64,000 bases of DNA, taken from Aureispira sp. CCB-E (GTDB taxonomy: Bacteria > Bacteroidota > Bacteroidia > Chitinophagales > Saprospiraceae). Shown here one piece after another: positions 1 to 8,713 of the stretch. The stretch covers positions 4,650,001-4,714,000 of the forward strand of contig NZ_CP133671.1 of NCBI RefSeq assembly GCF_031326345.1, in the 5' to 3' direction. The notes below the pieces were generated by a model that worked only from the letters and a program-made list of their open reading frames with translations, made no database searches and had not been told where the DNA came from. The translations under genes and the position numbers were made by a program. Numbering within the stretch: the stretch's first letter is position 1; each line of letters begins with the position of its first letter.

Positions 1-2376
1 GATACAATATCTCTCCTCCATTTGGTGCCGTTAACTCTGGATTTAAAGGCGTTATGGTAAAGTTCCCATCAGAATCATCATATTTGCAAGTGTTTGTATA
101 ATCTACTATTCTTATCTTGCAGCTTGTTGAAGGAGTATTTGGTATCGTCCAGTTATACGCATTGCCTGTTATGTTGCTCACGATCGTTGTCCAACTACCA
201 CCTCCATTCGTAGAATATTGTAAATTGTATTGTCCCGAAGCACTTGGCAAGCTCGTCCAAGTAATCAAATGGCTGCCTTCTGCGGCTAAAACCTCACCGC
301 CATTCGGACTCGTTATCGTCATATCATTGCTCGGCAATATCACAAAATTTGCATCTGATATATCATAGACACTATTATCATAATAATCTTCTACTTTAAA
401 CAAAGCTTGATTACTCGTCACGCCATTCGGTACTGTCCAATTGAATCCTTGACTTGTCCCACTGCCCGAATTAGATACAATGCTGTTTATCGCTAACCAA
501 GTCGTTCCATTATTCGTAGAATAATAAAGCCTAAATCTGCTGATGCACGAGTTCGGTTTTGTCCAACGAATTGTATAACGACTGCAACCATATAAGGTAT
601 CCCCTCCATTTGATGCCGTTACTCGTATCGGCGCTACCAAAGAAAAATTACTGGCACTCGTGTCTGCCAAACTCAAATTATTTGTTCCAGCTATCCGTAC
701 TAAATACGTTGTTCCCAAAGGTCCCGGCGGTGTCAACCAATCGTGGCGTCCATCGTTGCTCGTGCTTGTTGTTATCACATTCCATGTCAAACCATTGTCT
801 GAAGAATACTCCAAACGCACATTGGAATAAAAGGTCGTTGTGTTCCACTCAATTCGATAATTACAATCTGGATACAATATCTCTCCTCCGTTTGGTGCCG
901 TTAATTCTGGATTTAAAGGCGTTATGGTAAAGTTCCCATCAGAATCATCATATTTGCAAGTGTTTGTATAATCTACTATTCTTATCTTGCAGCTTGTTGA
1001 AGGAGTATTTGGTATCGTCCAGTTATACGCATTGCCTGTTATGTTGCTCACGATCGTTGTCCAACTGCCACCTCCATTCGTAGAATATTGTAAATTGTAT
1101 TGTCCCGAAGCACTTGGCAAGCTCGTCCAAGTAATCAAATGGCTGCCTTGTGCGGCTAAAACCTCACCGCCATTCGGACTCGTTATCGTCATATCATTGC
1201 TCGGCAATATCACAAAATTTGCATCTGATATATCATAGACACTATTATCATAATAATCTTCTACTTTAAATAAAGCTTGATTACTCGTCACGCCATTCGG
1301 TACCGTCCAATTGAATCCTTGACTTGTCCCACTACCCGAATTAGATACAATGCTGTTTATCGCTAACCAAGTTGTTCCATTATTCGTAGAATAATAAAGC
1401 CTAAATCTGCTGATACACGAGTTCGGTTTTGTCCAACGAATTGTATAACGACTGCAACCATATAAGGTATCCCCTCCATTTGATGCCGTTACTCGTATCG
1501 GCGCTACCAAAGAAAAATTACTGGCACTCGTGTCTACCAAACTCAAATTATTTGTTCCAGCTATCCGTACTAAATACGTTGTTCCCAAAGGTCCCGAAGG
1601 TGTCAACCAATCGTGGCGTCCGTCGTTGCTCGTGCTTGTTGTTATCACATTCCACGTCAAACCATTGTCTGAAGAATACTCCAAACGTACATTGGAATAA
1701 AAGGTCGTTGTGTTCCACTCAATTCGATAATTACAATCTGGATATAATATCTCTCCTCCATTTGGTGCCGTTAACTCTGGATTTAAAGGCGTTATGGTAA
1801 AGTTCCCATCAGAATCATCATATTTGCAAGTGTTTGTATAATCTACTATTCTTATCTTGCAGCTTGTTGAAGGAGTATTTGGTATCGTCCAGTTATACGC
1901 ATTGCCTGTTATGTTGCTCACGATCGTTGTCCAACTACCACCTCCATTCGTAGAATATTGTAAATTGTATTGTCCCGAAGCACTTGGCAAGCTCGTCCAA
2001 GTAATCAAGTGACTGCCTTGTGCGGCTAAAACCTCACCGCCATTCGGACTCGTTATCGTCATATCATTGCTCGGCAATATCACAAAATTTGCATCCGATA
2101 CATCATAGACACTATTATCATAATAATCTTCTACTTTAAACAAAGCTTGATTACTCGTCACGCCATTCGGTACTGTCCAATTGAATCCTTGACTTGTCCC
2201 ACTGCCCGAATTAGATACAATGCTGTTTATCGCTAACCAAGTCGTTCCATTATTTGTAGAATAATAAAGCCTAAATCTGCTGATACACGAGTTCGGTTTT
2301 GTCCAACGAATTGTATAACGACTGCAACCATATAAGGTATCCCCTCCATTTGATGCCGTTACTCGTATCGGCGCTA
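1..2376. repeat. 870-bp tandem repeat (2.7 copies in window)
   Basis: Positions 1-870, 871-1740 and 1741-2376 align with only a few substitutions. For example, ATAATCTACTATTC and GGTATCGTCCAG recur at a spacing of exactly 870 bp. Each unit encodes three Ig-like domains (290 residues). The third copy diverges abruptly after 2376. The array probably continues left of the window. Confidence 0.95.
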
Positions 2377-3292
2377 CTATGTTAAATGTTGCATCGCTAA
2401 TGTCTAAGATTGTCGTATTTGCTACATTGCTTGCTCGAATTAAACATGTTGTCGAAATTTGAGTAGGAACTATCCAAGAATGACTACCATCATTGCTCGT
2501 ATTACTTGTGATTGTCGTCCATGACACACCATTATCTGTACTGTATTCCAAATATACATTTGAATAAAACGTTGCAGGATTCCAAGTTATAGTTCTAGTA
2601 CAGCCAGGAAACAAGTTTTCTCCCCCATTGGGACTCAAAAGTATCGGGTCATCTGGTGTAATGGTAAAAGGCGCATCACTTTCATCCAACATACAAGTAG
2701 TCACATGGTCTCTGACACGAACTAAGCAATTGGAAGAAGGAATGTTGGGTACCGTCCAGTTATAAGTCGCAGAACCTGTTGCATAATTTACTACAATGGT
2801 ACTCCAAGTTGCTCCTCCATTTGTCGAATAGTACAAATCATAAGTATTGGATGTACCTATTGCATTCCAAGTAATGGTATGTACATCTCCTCCTTTTAGT
2901 GTCTCTCCCCCGTTCGGAGCCAACACTGTAACAGGCGTATTAATCGTAAAAAAAGCATCGCTTTGATCGACAATACCTCCACTCTGTGCATCCTTCACTC
3001 GAATTAAACAGGTGCTTGATTGTACAGGTGGTACCGTCCAAGTAAAAAGACCATTGGTAGAAAGGTAATTCGTTGTTACAGAAGCCCAAATTGTTCCTCC
3101 ATCCAAAGAATAATCAATATCGTAATAATCAGAGAGCGTTCCTGATGTATTCCAAGATATTGTGTATTGCTGACAAGTGTGCAAAACCTCGCCGCCATTG
3201 GGGTCAACAATAGTGATGGTCTGTGCAGACGAGACCGTTGATAAGATGAAGCAGACTATGAATATGCTCCAAAGTTTGTAAAATTGTAACAT
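1..3292 (-). CDS. Giant secreted Ig-like (Kre9/KNH-type) repeat protein, N-terminal part
   Basis: An open frame of about 1097 codons begins with ATG at 3292 and runs off the left edge without a stop. The first ~24 residues are a signal peptide (MLQFYKLWSIFIVCF, ending near SSAQ). The rest is a string of ~90-105 residue Ig-like domains. Each starts with a variant of PNGGE, has an ITW strand and a YSTNGGxxW strand, then WTVPN and a final D.SDA.F.I strand. This pattern resembles the Kre9/KNH-type Ig-like family common on Bacteroidota surface proteins. Three divergent domains follow the signal peptide; then a three-domain unit of 290 residues repeats with near DNA identity. The C-terminus, probably a T9SS sorting domain, is outside the window. 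It is probably an exported adhesin or filament protein; no catalytic motif is visible. Plus-strand ORFs here are shadows. Confidence 0.85.
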   Translation of the reverse strand, partial: MLQFYKLWSIFIVCFILSTVSSAQTITIVDPNGGEVLHTCQQYTISWNTSGTLSDYYDIDYSLDGGTIWASVTTNYLSTNGLFTWTVPPVQSSTCLIRVKDAQSGGIVDQSDAFFTINTPVTVLAPNGGETLKGGDVHTITWNAIGTSNTYDLYYSTNGGATWSTIVVNYATGSATYNWTVPNIPSSNCLVRVRDHVTTCMLDESDAPFTITPDDPILLSPNGGENLFPGCTRTITWNPATFYSNVYLEYSTDNGVSWTTITSNTSNDGSHSWIVPTQISTTCLIRASNVANTTILDISDATFNIVAPIRVTASNGGDTLYGCSRYTIRWTKPNSCISRFRLYYSTNNGTTWLAINSIVSNSGSGTSQGFNWTVPNGVTSNQALFKVEDYYDNSVYDVSDANFVILPSNDMTITSPNGGEVLAAQGSHLITWTSLPSASGQYNLQYSTNGGGSWTTIVSNITGNAYNWTIPNTPSTSCKIRIVDYTNTCKYDDSDGNFTITPLNPELTAPNGGEILYPDCNYRIEWNTTTFYSNVRLEYSSDNGLTWNVITTSTSNDGRHDWLTPSGPLGTTYLVRIAGTNNLSLVDTSASNFSLVAPIRVTASNGGDTLYGCSRYTIRWTKPNSCISRFRLYYSTNNGTTWLAINSIVSNSGSGTSQGFNWTVPNGVTSNQALFKVEDYYDNSVYDISDANFVILPSNDMTITSPNGGEVLAAQGSHLITWTSLPSASGQYNLQYSTNGGGSWTTIVSNITGNAYNWTIPNTPSTSCKIRIVDYTNTCKYDDSDGNFTITPLNPELTAPNGGEILYPDCNYRIEWNTTTFYSNVRLEYSSDNGLTWNVITTSTSNDGRHDWLTPPGPLGTTYLVRIAGTNNLSLADTSASNFSLVAPIRVTASNGGDTLYGCSRYTIRWTKPNSCISRFRLYYSTNNGTTWLAINSIVSNSGSGTSQGFNWTVPNGVTSNQALFKVEDYYDNSVYDISDANFVILPSNDMTITSPNGGEVLAAEGSHLITWTSLPSASGQYNLQYSTNGGGSWTTIVSNITGNAYNWTIPNTPSTSCKIRIVDYTNTCKYDDSDGNFTITPLNPELTAPNGGEILY

Positions 3293-3476
3293 TGTGTTTG
3301 TTTGTGGTAGGTAAAATAGGTTAAATTATACTTCTAATTTTTTGGTCACTTACGTTAATAATCAACTACATTCATGAAATAAATGCCATCTAAGAGATGT
3401 ATAGCCAACTAAGCAGAGCTAATCAACAAAGTATTATTTACTAAGACTCAAAATTTTTTTTAGAATTTATCTTCTG

Positions 3477-3499
3477 TCTATCTTTTGGGCAAAGATAGA
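3477..3499 (-). promoter_or_regulatory. Inverted repeat with Bacteroidota -7-like box upstream of the repeat protein
   Basis: Minus-strand TATCTTTG (3490-3497) matches the Bacteroidota -7 consensus TAnnTTTG, about 200 nt upstream of the ATG at 3292. It lies in a perfect 9-bp inverted repeat, TCTATCTTT tgggc AAAGATAGA. No clear -33 box is seen at the right spacing. The divergent gene at 3853 could share the region. Otherwise 3300-3795 is AT-rich and shows no gene. Confidence 0.4.
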
Positions 3500-3766
3500 G
3501 CATTTATTTCTAAAAATCCAGCCTAAATTTTAGATTTACACTAAATCTCTACCAGCCTAAGCCTTCCTTTTCCTATCAACAACAATCAAAACCTGCTTTC
3601 AGAATCTTCTGCAACCGCTCTTTGGAAAGCAAGAGATTCTATTTTTTGAACAATTATTAGCTACACAAGCAAAAAACAAAGGTATTTTTTATTACAAAAA
3701 CAAAAAAATGCATATTTTTGTTTTAATGTAATCGTTCAGAAAATTTTTAAAAATTACAATCTAGGT

Positions 3767-3784
3767 GTTGTGTCTACACACAAC
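3767..3784. other. Short perfect hairpin upstream of the TcmP-like gene
   Basis: GTTGTGT ctac ACACAAC forms a 7-bp perfect stem about 70 nt upstream of the likely ATG of the TcmP-like gene. It could be an operator or a 5' UTR hairpin; nothing decides between them. Confidence 0.3.
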
Positions 3785-3852
3785 CTAACCCACAATTGGC
3801 AGTATGTTTCACTGCTTTATTCTTTTCGATACTAGCAATACATTATTATACT

Positions 3853-4998
3853 ATGGCAACATCTATTTATCATACTAATCCTAAGAATGAACATGAGGTG
3901 CGTTCAAATATTGTCTTAAAGTATTTCTCAAAATGGTCAAAACAATTAGTTGCTACCATTAAACAGGAAAACTTAGAAGAAAAATTTGCCTTTGTTGACT
4001 TTGCGGCAGGATGGGGTATTGATAACAATGATCCAACAACAACATCCATCGTTACTCAAGTCTTAACATTAGCTGCTAAAAATCGACTTACTAGAGAGAT
4101 GTTATCAGTCATAATCAATGACAAACAAGAAGAAAAAATAGCCGCAATTACAGAATCCATTACACAAATTAATCTGATTGAAACCTTCACGTTTCCTCCT
4201 TTTCTGAATTTTTCAGAGGTGGACGATAGCGTGTTAGGAAGCCTTTCTAGCATCAAAACACTTCCAACATTAGCCTTAATTGACTTGTGGAACTACGAAG
4301 GGGTGAACTGGAATTTAGTCCAAAACTTAGTGCAACATGGCAATGCGGATTGTTTGCTGTTGCTAGATTATCAAGCAATATATAAATCTATTCATAAAAA
4401 AAAGAAAGAGACTGCTCTACTCCAAATGTTTGGGCAAAGACAGGCAGATCAATTGCAAATAGCATTCAAGGATAAACCTGCTCCCCACCAAAAAGAACGA
4501 TTAATTTTGAATGCATTTGAACAATGCTTAGACACCATTACATCCTCAGATTGGATGTCTCCACTTCGCTACAAGTTTTACAATACTAAAAACAAAACAA
4601 GCCACTTTTTATTTTTTCTTACTAAAAACAAGGACAACCATAGTCTCATGAGAGAAATATTTCGGATAGAGAGCCAAATTATAGAAGATGGTATTGGCAA
4701 TTTGGAATTTAATCCCAACAACGGTCCTCAAAGAAAAATTACAAGCCAAACGCTTTTTGGTTCTATGTTTAATCTAGAACAAGATTTATTACGCACCTAC
4801 AAATCACAAACACTTCAAATTATTGATATTTATGAGAACCATCATTCAGGAAAAGCCTTGGTCAAAAAAAACTATATTGATGCCTTATTAAATTTGGAAC
4901 GTAAAAATAAAATTACAGTAACTCGAAAACGTCAGCGAATGCGACCTCTAAATGATTCGGGGCTTAATGATAGTATTTTTGTCTCTTTTAACAAGTAG
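3853..4998 (+). CDS. TcmP-like (three-Cys-motif partner) protein
   Basis: A 381-residue protein resembling the three-Cys-motif partner family TcmP along its length. Signs are KYFSKWSKQL near the N-terminus, a FVDFAAGWG motif where the family has a YiDlfAGpG-type motif, TLALIDLW replacing the usual FIDPfG, LLLLDYQAIYKS, a central MFGQRQ, an ERLILNAFEQCL helix, TSHFLFFLTKN and a closing NLEFNPN. TcmP proteins usually sit beside a small cysteine-motif or DUF5131-type radical-SAM partner; none is seen here. The proline-to-leucine change in IDP and the altered first motif suggest diverged or lost activity. An in-frame TTG at 3796 gives a longer ORF, but the ATG at 3853 places the conserved KYFSKWS block at the usual distance. 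Biochemical role is unknown. Confidence 0.7.
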   Translation: MATSIYHTNPKNEHEVRSNIVLKYFSKWSKQLVATIKQENLEEKFAFVDFAAGWGIDNNDPTTTSIVTQVLTLAAKNRLTREMLSVIINDKQEEKIAAITESITQINLIETFTFPPFLNFSEVDDSVLGSLSSIKTLPTLALIDLWNYEGVNWNLVQNLVQHGNADCLLLLDYQAIYKSIHKKKKETALLQMFGQRQADQLQIAFKDKPAPHQKERLILNAFEQCLDTITSSDWMSPLRYKFYNTKNKTSHFLFFLTKNKDNHSLMREIFRIESQIIEDGIGNLEFNPNNGPQRKITSQTLFGSMFNLEQDLLRTYKSQTLQIIDIYENHHSGKALVKKNYIDALLNLERKNKITVTRKRQRMRPLNDSGLNDSIFVSFNK

Positions 4999-5134
4999 TT
5001 TTTTGTTAATCTACATGATTTCTATTTACCTTCGTGTTATTCTAAAACCTACCTGTTCACTCTATTAATATGCTGTATCCATCAACTACCTAGTTTACAT
5101 AGCTTTTCGTTTTTTAGTACTTCTTTTCAAATGG

Positions 5135-5947
5135 ATGCCATTTTGGTTTTTGTATCGATTGTCTGACGTGACTTATTGGATTGTGTACAAAATAATTGGT
5201 TATCGAAAAAAGGTTGTTCGGCAAAATTTAGCCAATGCCTTTCCACAAAAAACGACCGCTGAACGCATTCTAATTGAGAAAAAGTTTTACCGTCATCTTT
5301 TTGACATACTCCTAGAAGGACTTAAAGGGTTTACACTTTCTATGGAGGAATTGCAAAAGCGGCAACAATTTATGACGCCAGAATTGCCTCAACAAATCAT
5401 TGACAAAGGCAAATCTGCTATTATTGTTGGAGGGCACTATGGCAACTGGGAATGGGGTGGAATGATTGCCTCTACTCATACTAGTTCTGATGTTGTTATT
5501 CTCTACGCTCCTATTAAAAATTCTTATATTGATCAGTACGTCAAGGCTTCCCGTAGTTTGTACAATACGTATTTTTGGTCTAGCCCCAAAGCTCCGAGAG
5601 CATTCAAAGCTTATCAAGATCAAGTCGCAACTTTTGTTTTGATTGCTGACCAATCTCCTAGCAACCCTAAGCGAGCTCACTGGCTTTCTTTTTTAAATCA
5701 GGACACTCCCTTTTTAAAAGGACCAGCATCTTATGCTTTTAACTATGATATCCCTTTGCTTTTCATAGATTTTGAACGAATCAAAAGAGGCTACTACACC
5801 ATGACAATATCAGTCATTACAGAAACTCCTCGAAACTACACTCCTGAAGAATTAACGACTATGTACGCTCAAAAATTAGAAGCTGCGATCATCAAATGTC
5901 CTGAATTATGGCTCTGGTCTCATAGAAGATGGAAACACAGTAGATAA
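5135..5947 (+). CDS. LpxL/HtrB-type lysophospholipid (lipid A) acyltransferase
   Basis: A 270-residue inner-membrane acyltransferase of the LpxL/HtrB family, which adds a secondary acyl chain to lipid A precursors or related glycolipids. Visible signatures are GYRKKVVRQNLANAFP near the N-terminus, GGHYGNWEW (the HX4E-type catalytic motif), ADQSPSNPKRAHW and PELWLWSHRRWK at the C-terminus, each at its usual place. The first ATG is at 5135, but the in-frame sequence from 5072 stays open and reads as a continuation of the membrane helix (YIAFRFLVLLFKW), with no standard start. The true start may be non-canonical, or a frameshift may hide one (an ATG at 5070 is in another frame). It lies 137 bp after the TcmP-like gene on the same strand. 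Confidence 0.88.
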   Translation: MPFWFLYRLSDVTYWIVYKIIGYRKKVVRQNLANAFPQKTTAERILIEKKFYRHLFDILLEGLKGFTLSMEELQKRQQFMTPELPQQIIDKGKSAIIVGGHYGNWEWGGMIASTHTSSDVVILYAPIKNSYIDQYVKASRSLYNTYFWSSPKAPRAFKAYQDQVATFVLIADQSPSNPKRAHWLSFLNQDTPFLKGPASYAFNYDIPLLFIDFERIKRGYYTMTISVITETPRNYTPEELTTMYAQKLEAAIIKCPELWLWSHRRWKHSR

Positions 5948-5987
5948 CAAAACAGCTTTCTCTAGAAGAAAAAGCTGCTGGTTATCT
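5942..5987. terminator. Composite hairpin between convergent genes
   Basis: Inner stem CAGCTTT/AAAGCTG (5953-5959, 5971-5977) nested in AGATAAC/GTTATCT (5942-5948, 5981-5987). On the minus strand the inner stem is followed by TTTT, suiting termination of the LamG gene ending at 6010. It may also act for the acyltransferase gene. Confidence 0.6.
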
Positions 5988-6009
5988 CATGGATTTTTAT
6001 TTTTCCTAC

Positions 6010-7629
6010 CTACTTAACAAATTTTCGAGTTATTACTTGTCCTTCCTTATTCAACAATCGAACAAAATAAATCCCTGTTTGTAGGTTTCTACCATCTATT
6101 GAGTGACTTGTTTCATTTATATCCTCTTGATACAATATTTGTCCACTTACATTGATGATTTGCACTTGACCATTCCACCTTTCTTCTAACTCAATATTAA
6201 CGACATCTTGTACTGGATTGGGATATATTTTACAAGCAATAGAAGTTTTGGGAATTGTATGACTAGTTGAAAGTGGATACAAGGTTGTGATTTCTGCAGC
6301 ACTTAATCCTCTACAATAAAAACGGACATCATCCAAACGACCACTTAATTCACGGTAAATTATTGGACCAGGATTGTAAATAGAACCTAATGTCCAAAAA
6401 CTAGGAAAATTCATATTCGTATTACTTATTGCATCAGTTCCTACCAAAACATTGTCAACATACAATTTGAGTGTGTCATTAGCTCTAACAGCTACAACAT
6501 GATGCCATTCACTGGTTGTTTGCGCAGAAGAATTTACAGTAGCAATGGATGTTGAGGAGGTGCGCAAAACGCAAACAAATTCTCCCGATCCATTCACTCC
6601 CATATCAACCCCACCTTGTTCTGCGCCTGTTGCTGTATGTCTTGAGGTAACAAAGTATTGAAAATTTTGAGAGGTATTGAATGAATCAACATTGACCCAA
6701 TAAGAAATGCTAAAATCATTGTTTGGGTTAATTATTGGATGTGGGATATAAGTCGCTTGATCTGACCCTACACCTGCTATTTTCAGAGCATTGTTTGAAT
6801 TTCCATATCTATCATTCCCAAACGTTGCCCCATCCAAAACAGCATCTCGATTGCCCTTCTGATCCTCGGCACTATTGTTATCAAAAGTATATTGAGCTAC
6901 TAAACAACTTGTTGTATCAATTTGGTAATACAAATCAGAGATAGCAGTAGCCGATAATGTATCTCGATAAATGCTCACATCATCTATTTTTCCTTTAAAA
7001 TGATTGTTAGAAACTATATTACCTCCAATTTCGAATGGTCGACCAGACACTTCCAACACCTGTTCATTTGAATTGCTATAACTTGTTGTTGAAATTAAAA
7101 CATTGTCAAAATACATTTTTAATACTTGATCAACTGCATTATGAACCACTGCTAAGTGATGCCAGCCTACTGTTAAATTAGGCGAAGACAAAATTCTAGA
7201 AACAGGCATAATGTCTCCTTTGTGCAAAAATTTAATTGTATTTCCATTTCCTCCAAATTGTATATCTGATGTAACAGATAGATTGTATTGATTATATGGA
7301 CTATTCGGATTTCTTTTAACTAAAATAGTCCCAATATTTTGTCCTAAGGTATCCTCTATATACACCCAAGTAGACAGGGTGTAACTGCCATTGAATCTAA
7401 ATTCTGACGAATCTCCAAAATCAATATAATCGTCTATACCATCAAATTGATAGGCAGCATTGGGATTACCAAAACGATCTTCGGTCAGTACAGCCCCATA
7501 GACCGTACCATCATTATTTCCTATATTGTCATTGGCATTGCCTGTAAAGGAGTACGAAGAAGTTGCTGTTTGTGCAAACGCAAGAATAGACATGACTACA
7601 AAATAGGTTGTTAGGAACGCTTTTTTCAT
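6010..7629 (-). CDS. Secreted double LamG-domain protein with T9SS sorting domain
   Basis: A 539-residue protein beginning with a signal peptide (MKKAFLTTYFVVMSILAFAQ). Two concanavalin A-like LamG_3 jelly-roll domains follow, about residues 28-235 and 245-455. Each has AYQFDG- or ALKIAG-like strands, a TLSTWV or SISYWV strand, GWHHLAVV or EWHHVVAV, LKMYFDN or LKLYVDN, and a closing GKIDDVSIYRD or GRLDDVRFYCRG. The last ~80 residues are a type A T9SS domain: KIYPNPVQDVVNIE, GQILYQEDI, LQTGIYFVRLLNKEG, ITRKFVK. It is therefore exported across the outer membrane and likely binds glycans or other surface ligands. No enzyme motif is visible. Upstream to 7870 no clear promoter is seen, apart from a CAAATTTA (minus TAAATTTG) at 7735. 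Confidence 0.9.
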   Translation of the reverse strand: MKKAFLTTYFVVMSILAFAQTATSSYSFTGNANDNIGNNDGTVYGAVLTEDRFGNPNAAYQFDGIDDYIDFGDSSEFRFNGSYTLSTWVYIEDTLGQNIGTILVKRNPNSPYNQYNLSVTSDIQFGGNGNTIKFLHKGDIMPVSRILSSPNLTVGWHHLAVVHNAVDQVLKMYFDNVLISTTSYSNSNEQVLEVSGRPFEIGGNIVSNNHFKGKIDDVSIYRDTLSATAISDLYYQIDTTSCLVAQYTFDNNSAEDQKGNRDAVLDGATFGNDRYGNSNNALKIAGVGSDQATYIPHPIINPNNDFSISYWVNVDSFNTSQNFQYFVTSRHTATGAEQGGVDMGVNGSGEFVCVLRTSSTSIATVNSSAQTTSEWHHVVAVRANDTLKLYVDNVLVGTDAISNTNMNFPSFWTLGSIYNPGPIIYRELSGRLDDVRFYCRGLSAAEITTLYPLSTSHTIPKTSIACKIYPNPVQDVVNIELEERWNGQVQIINVSGQILYQEDINETSHSIDGRNLQTGIYFVRLLNKEGQVITRKFVK

Positions 7630-7907
7630 GTAAATTTAATTTTGAACTCTAAATAAGTTACTACATGGTAGTTATTATTCTTTTCTGTAGAGCTTTGTGT
7701 TAATTAATCATTGTTAGTTGAGTGGATTCTTTTACAAATTTAAGGCATCCTACTTGAGATTAATTTGTCAATTGCTGAATTGTAAATTTCAACTTCTGAA
7801 TTGCACTCTTTTTAAGTTAAATGGGAAAAACTAATCTTTAAAATAAAAAAAAAGAGGCCTTTTTATTATTTTTGATTTCCCAACCAAATCATTCATCAAC
7901 CCACATT

Positions 7908-8660
7908 ATGAAAGCAGTCATTATTGACGATGAGTCAAAAGCAAGACATCTCTTATCGACCATTCTAACAGATTATTGCCCTCAAATTACACATATTGAA
8001 GAAGCCGCCAGCTTGATGGACGGCGTCCAACTGATTAGAACCTCTAAACCAAACCTTGTTTTTTTAGATATCGAAATGCCTGACTATTTAGGAATCGAAA
8101 TTGGAGATTTTTTAGACGCTCATGAAATGACGTTTCATCTAATTTTCACAACAGCTTATAGCGAATATGCTATTAAAGCATTTGAGGTTAATGCCGTAGA
8201 CTATTTGTTAAAACCCATTCGCCCCAAACAGATTAAAAATGCTTTAAATAAAATAGAACAAAGATCTCAATACAATACTATTGCCCAACAACTGACTACT
8301 TTGAAAGAGTCCATCCAAGACAATGCTTTCAAAAAAATTGCCGTTCCTGTCTCTTCTGGAATTTTGTTTGTAGACATCGAGGATATTATTTGCATGGAAG
8401 CTGATGGCATGTATACAAAATTGCATACTAATTCTAGTGGCACTCAAATTATTTCCAAACCTTTAAAGTATTTTGTAGAAATGTTGAGCCACAACGAGCA
8501 TTTTTATCGAACACATCGTTCCTTTTTAATCAACATTCGCTTTGTACGACAATACATCAAAAAAGATGGTCATAGCATTTTGTTAGAAAAAAATATAGAA
8601 ACACCACTTTCTAGAGATAAAAAAGAACCTTTTTTGGAGATCATCAATCGAATGACTTAA
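7908..8660 (+). CDS. LytTR-family response regulator
   Basis: A 250-residue two-component response regulator. The receiver domain (about 1-120) has acidic residues D7-D8, the phosphoacceptor D54 in FLDIEMPD, a TTAYSEYA strand and the conserved lysine in VDYLLKPI. The LytTR DNA-binding domain (about 147-245) shows FVDIEDIICMEADGMYT, FYRTHRSFLINIRFV and LSRDKKEPF. The ATG at 7908 (MKAVIIDDE) is the natural start; a TTG at 7872 would add 12 residues not typical of receivers. It converges tail-to-tail with the LytS-type kinase ending at 8714, with 53 bp between stops, so the pair is likely cognate though not cotranscribed. Such pairs often control surface or polysaccharide genes; the regulon here is unknown. 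Confidence 0.93.
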   Translation: MKAVIIDDESKARHLLSTILTDYCPQITHIEEAASLMDGVQLIRTSKPNLVFLDIEMPDYLGIEIGDFLDAHEMTFHLIFTTAYSEYAIKAFEVNAVDYLLKPIRPKQIKNALNKIEQRSQYNTIAQQLTTLKESIQDNAFKKIAVPVSSGILFVDIEDIICMEADGMYTKLHTNSSGTQIISKPLKYFVEMLSHNEHFYRTHRSFLINIRFVRQYIKKDGHSILLEKNIETPLSRDKKEPFLEIINRMT

Positions 8661-8713
8661 GTTTGAACTCTAACCACATTGTTGTAATATTTCATTGTGT
8701 ACCAACAAATCAA

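Noticed and set aside
117-1800. Repeated plus-strand ORFs of 83 and 123 codons
   Set aside because: They are antisense shadows of the minus-strand repeat protein; their 870-bp spacing reflects its repeats.
1-2376. CRISPR-like tandem array
   Set aside because: The 870-bp periodicity and coding Ig-like domains have no short repeat-spacer structure.
3728-3743. GTAATCGTTCAGAAAA shared with about 25909-25925
   Set aside because: A 16-bp match in AT-rich gaps; too short to call a repeat without more copies.
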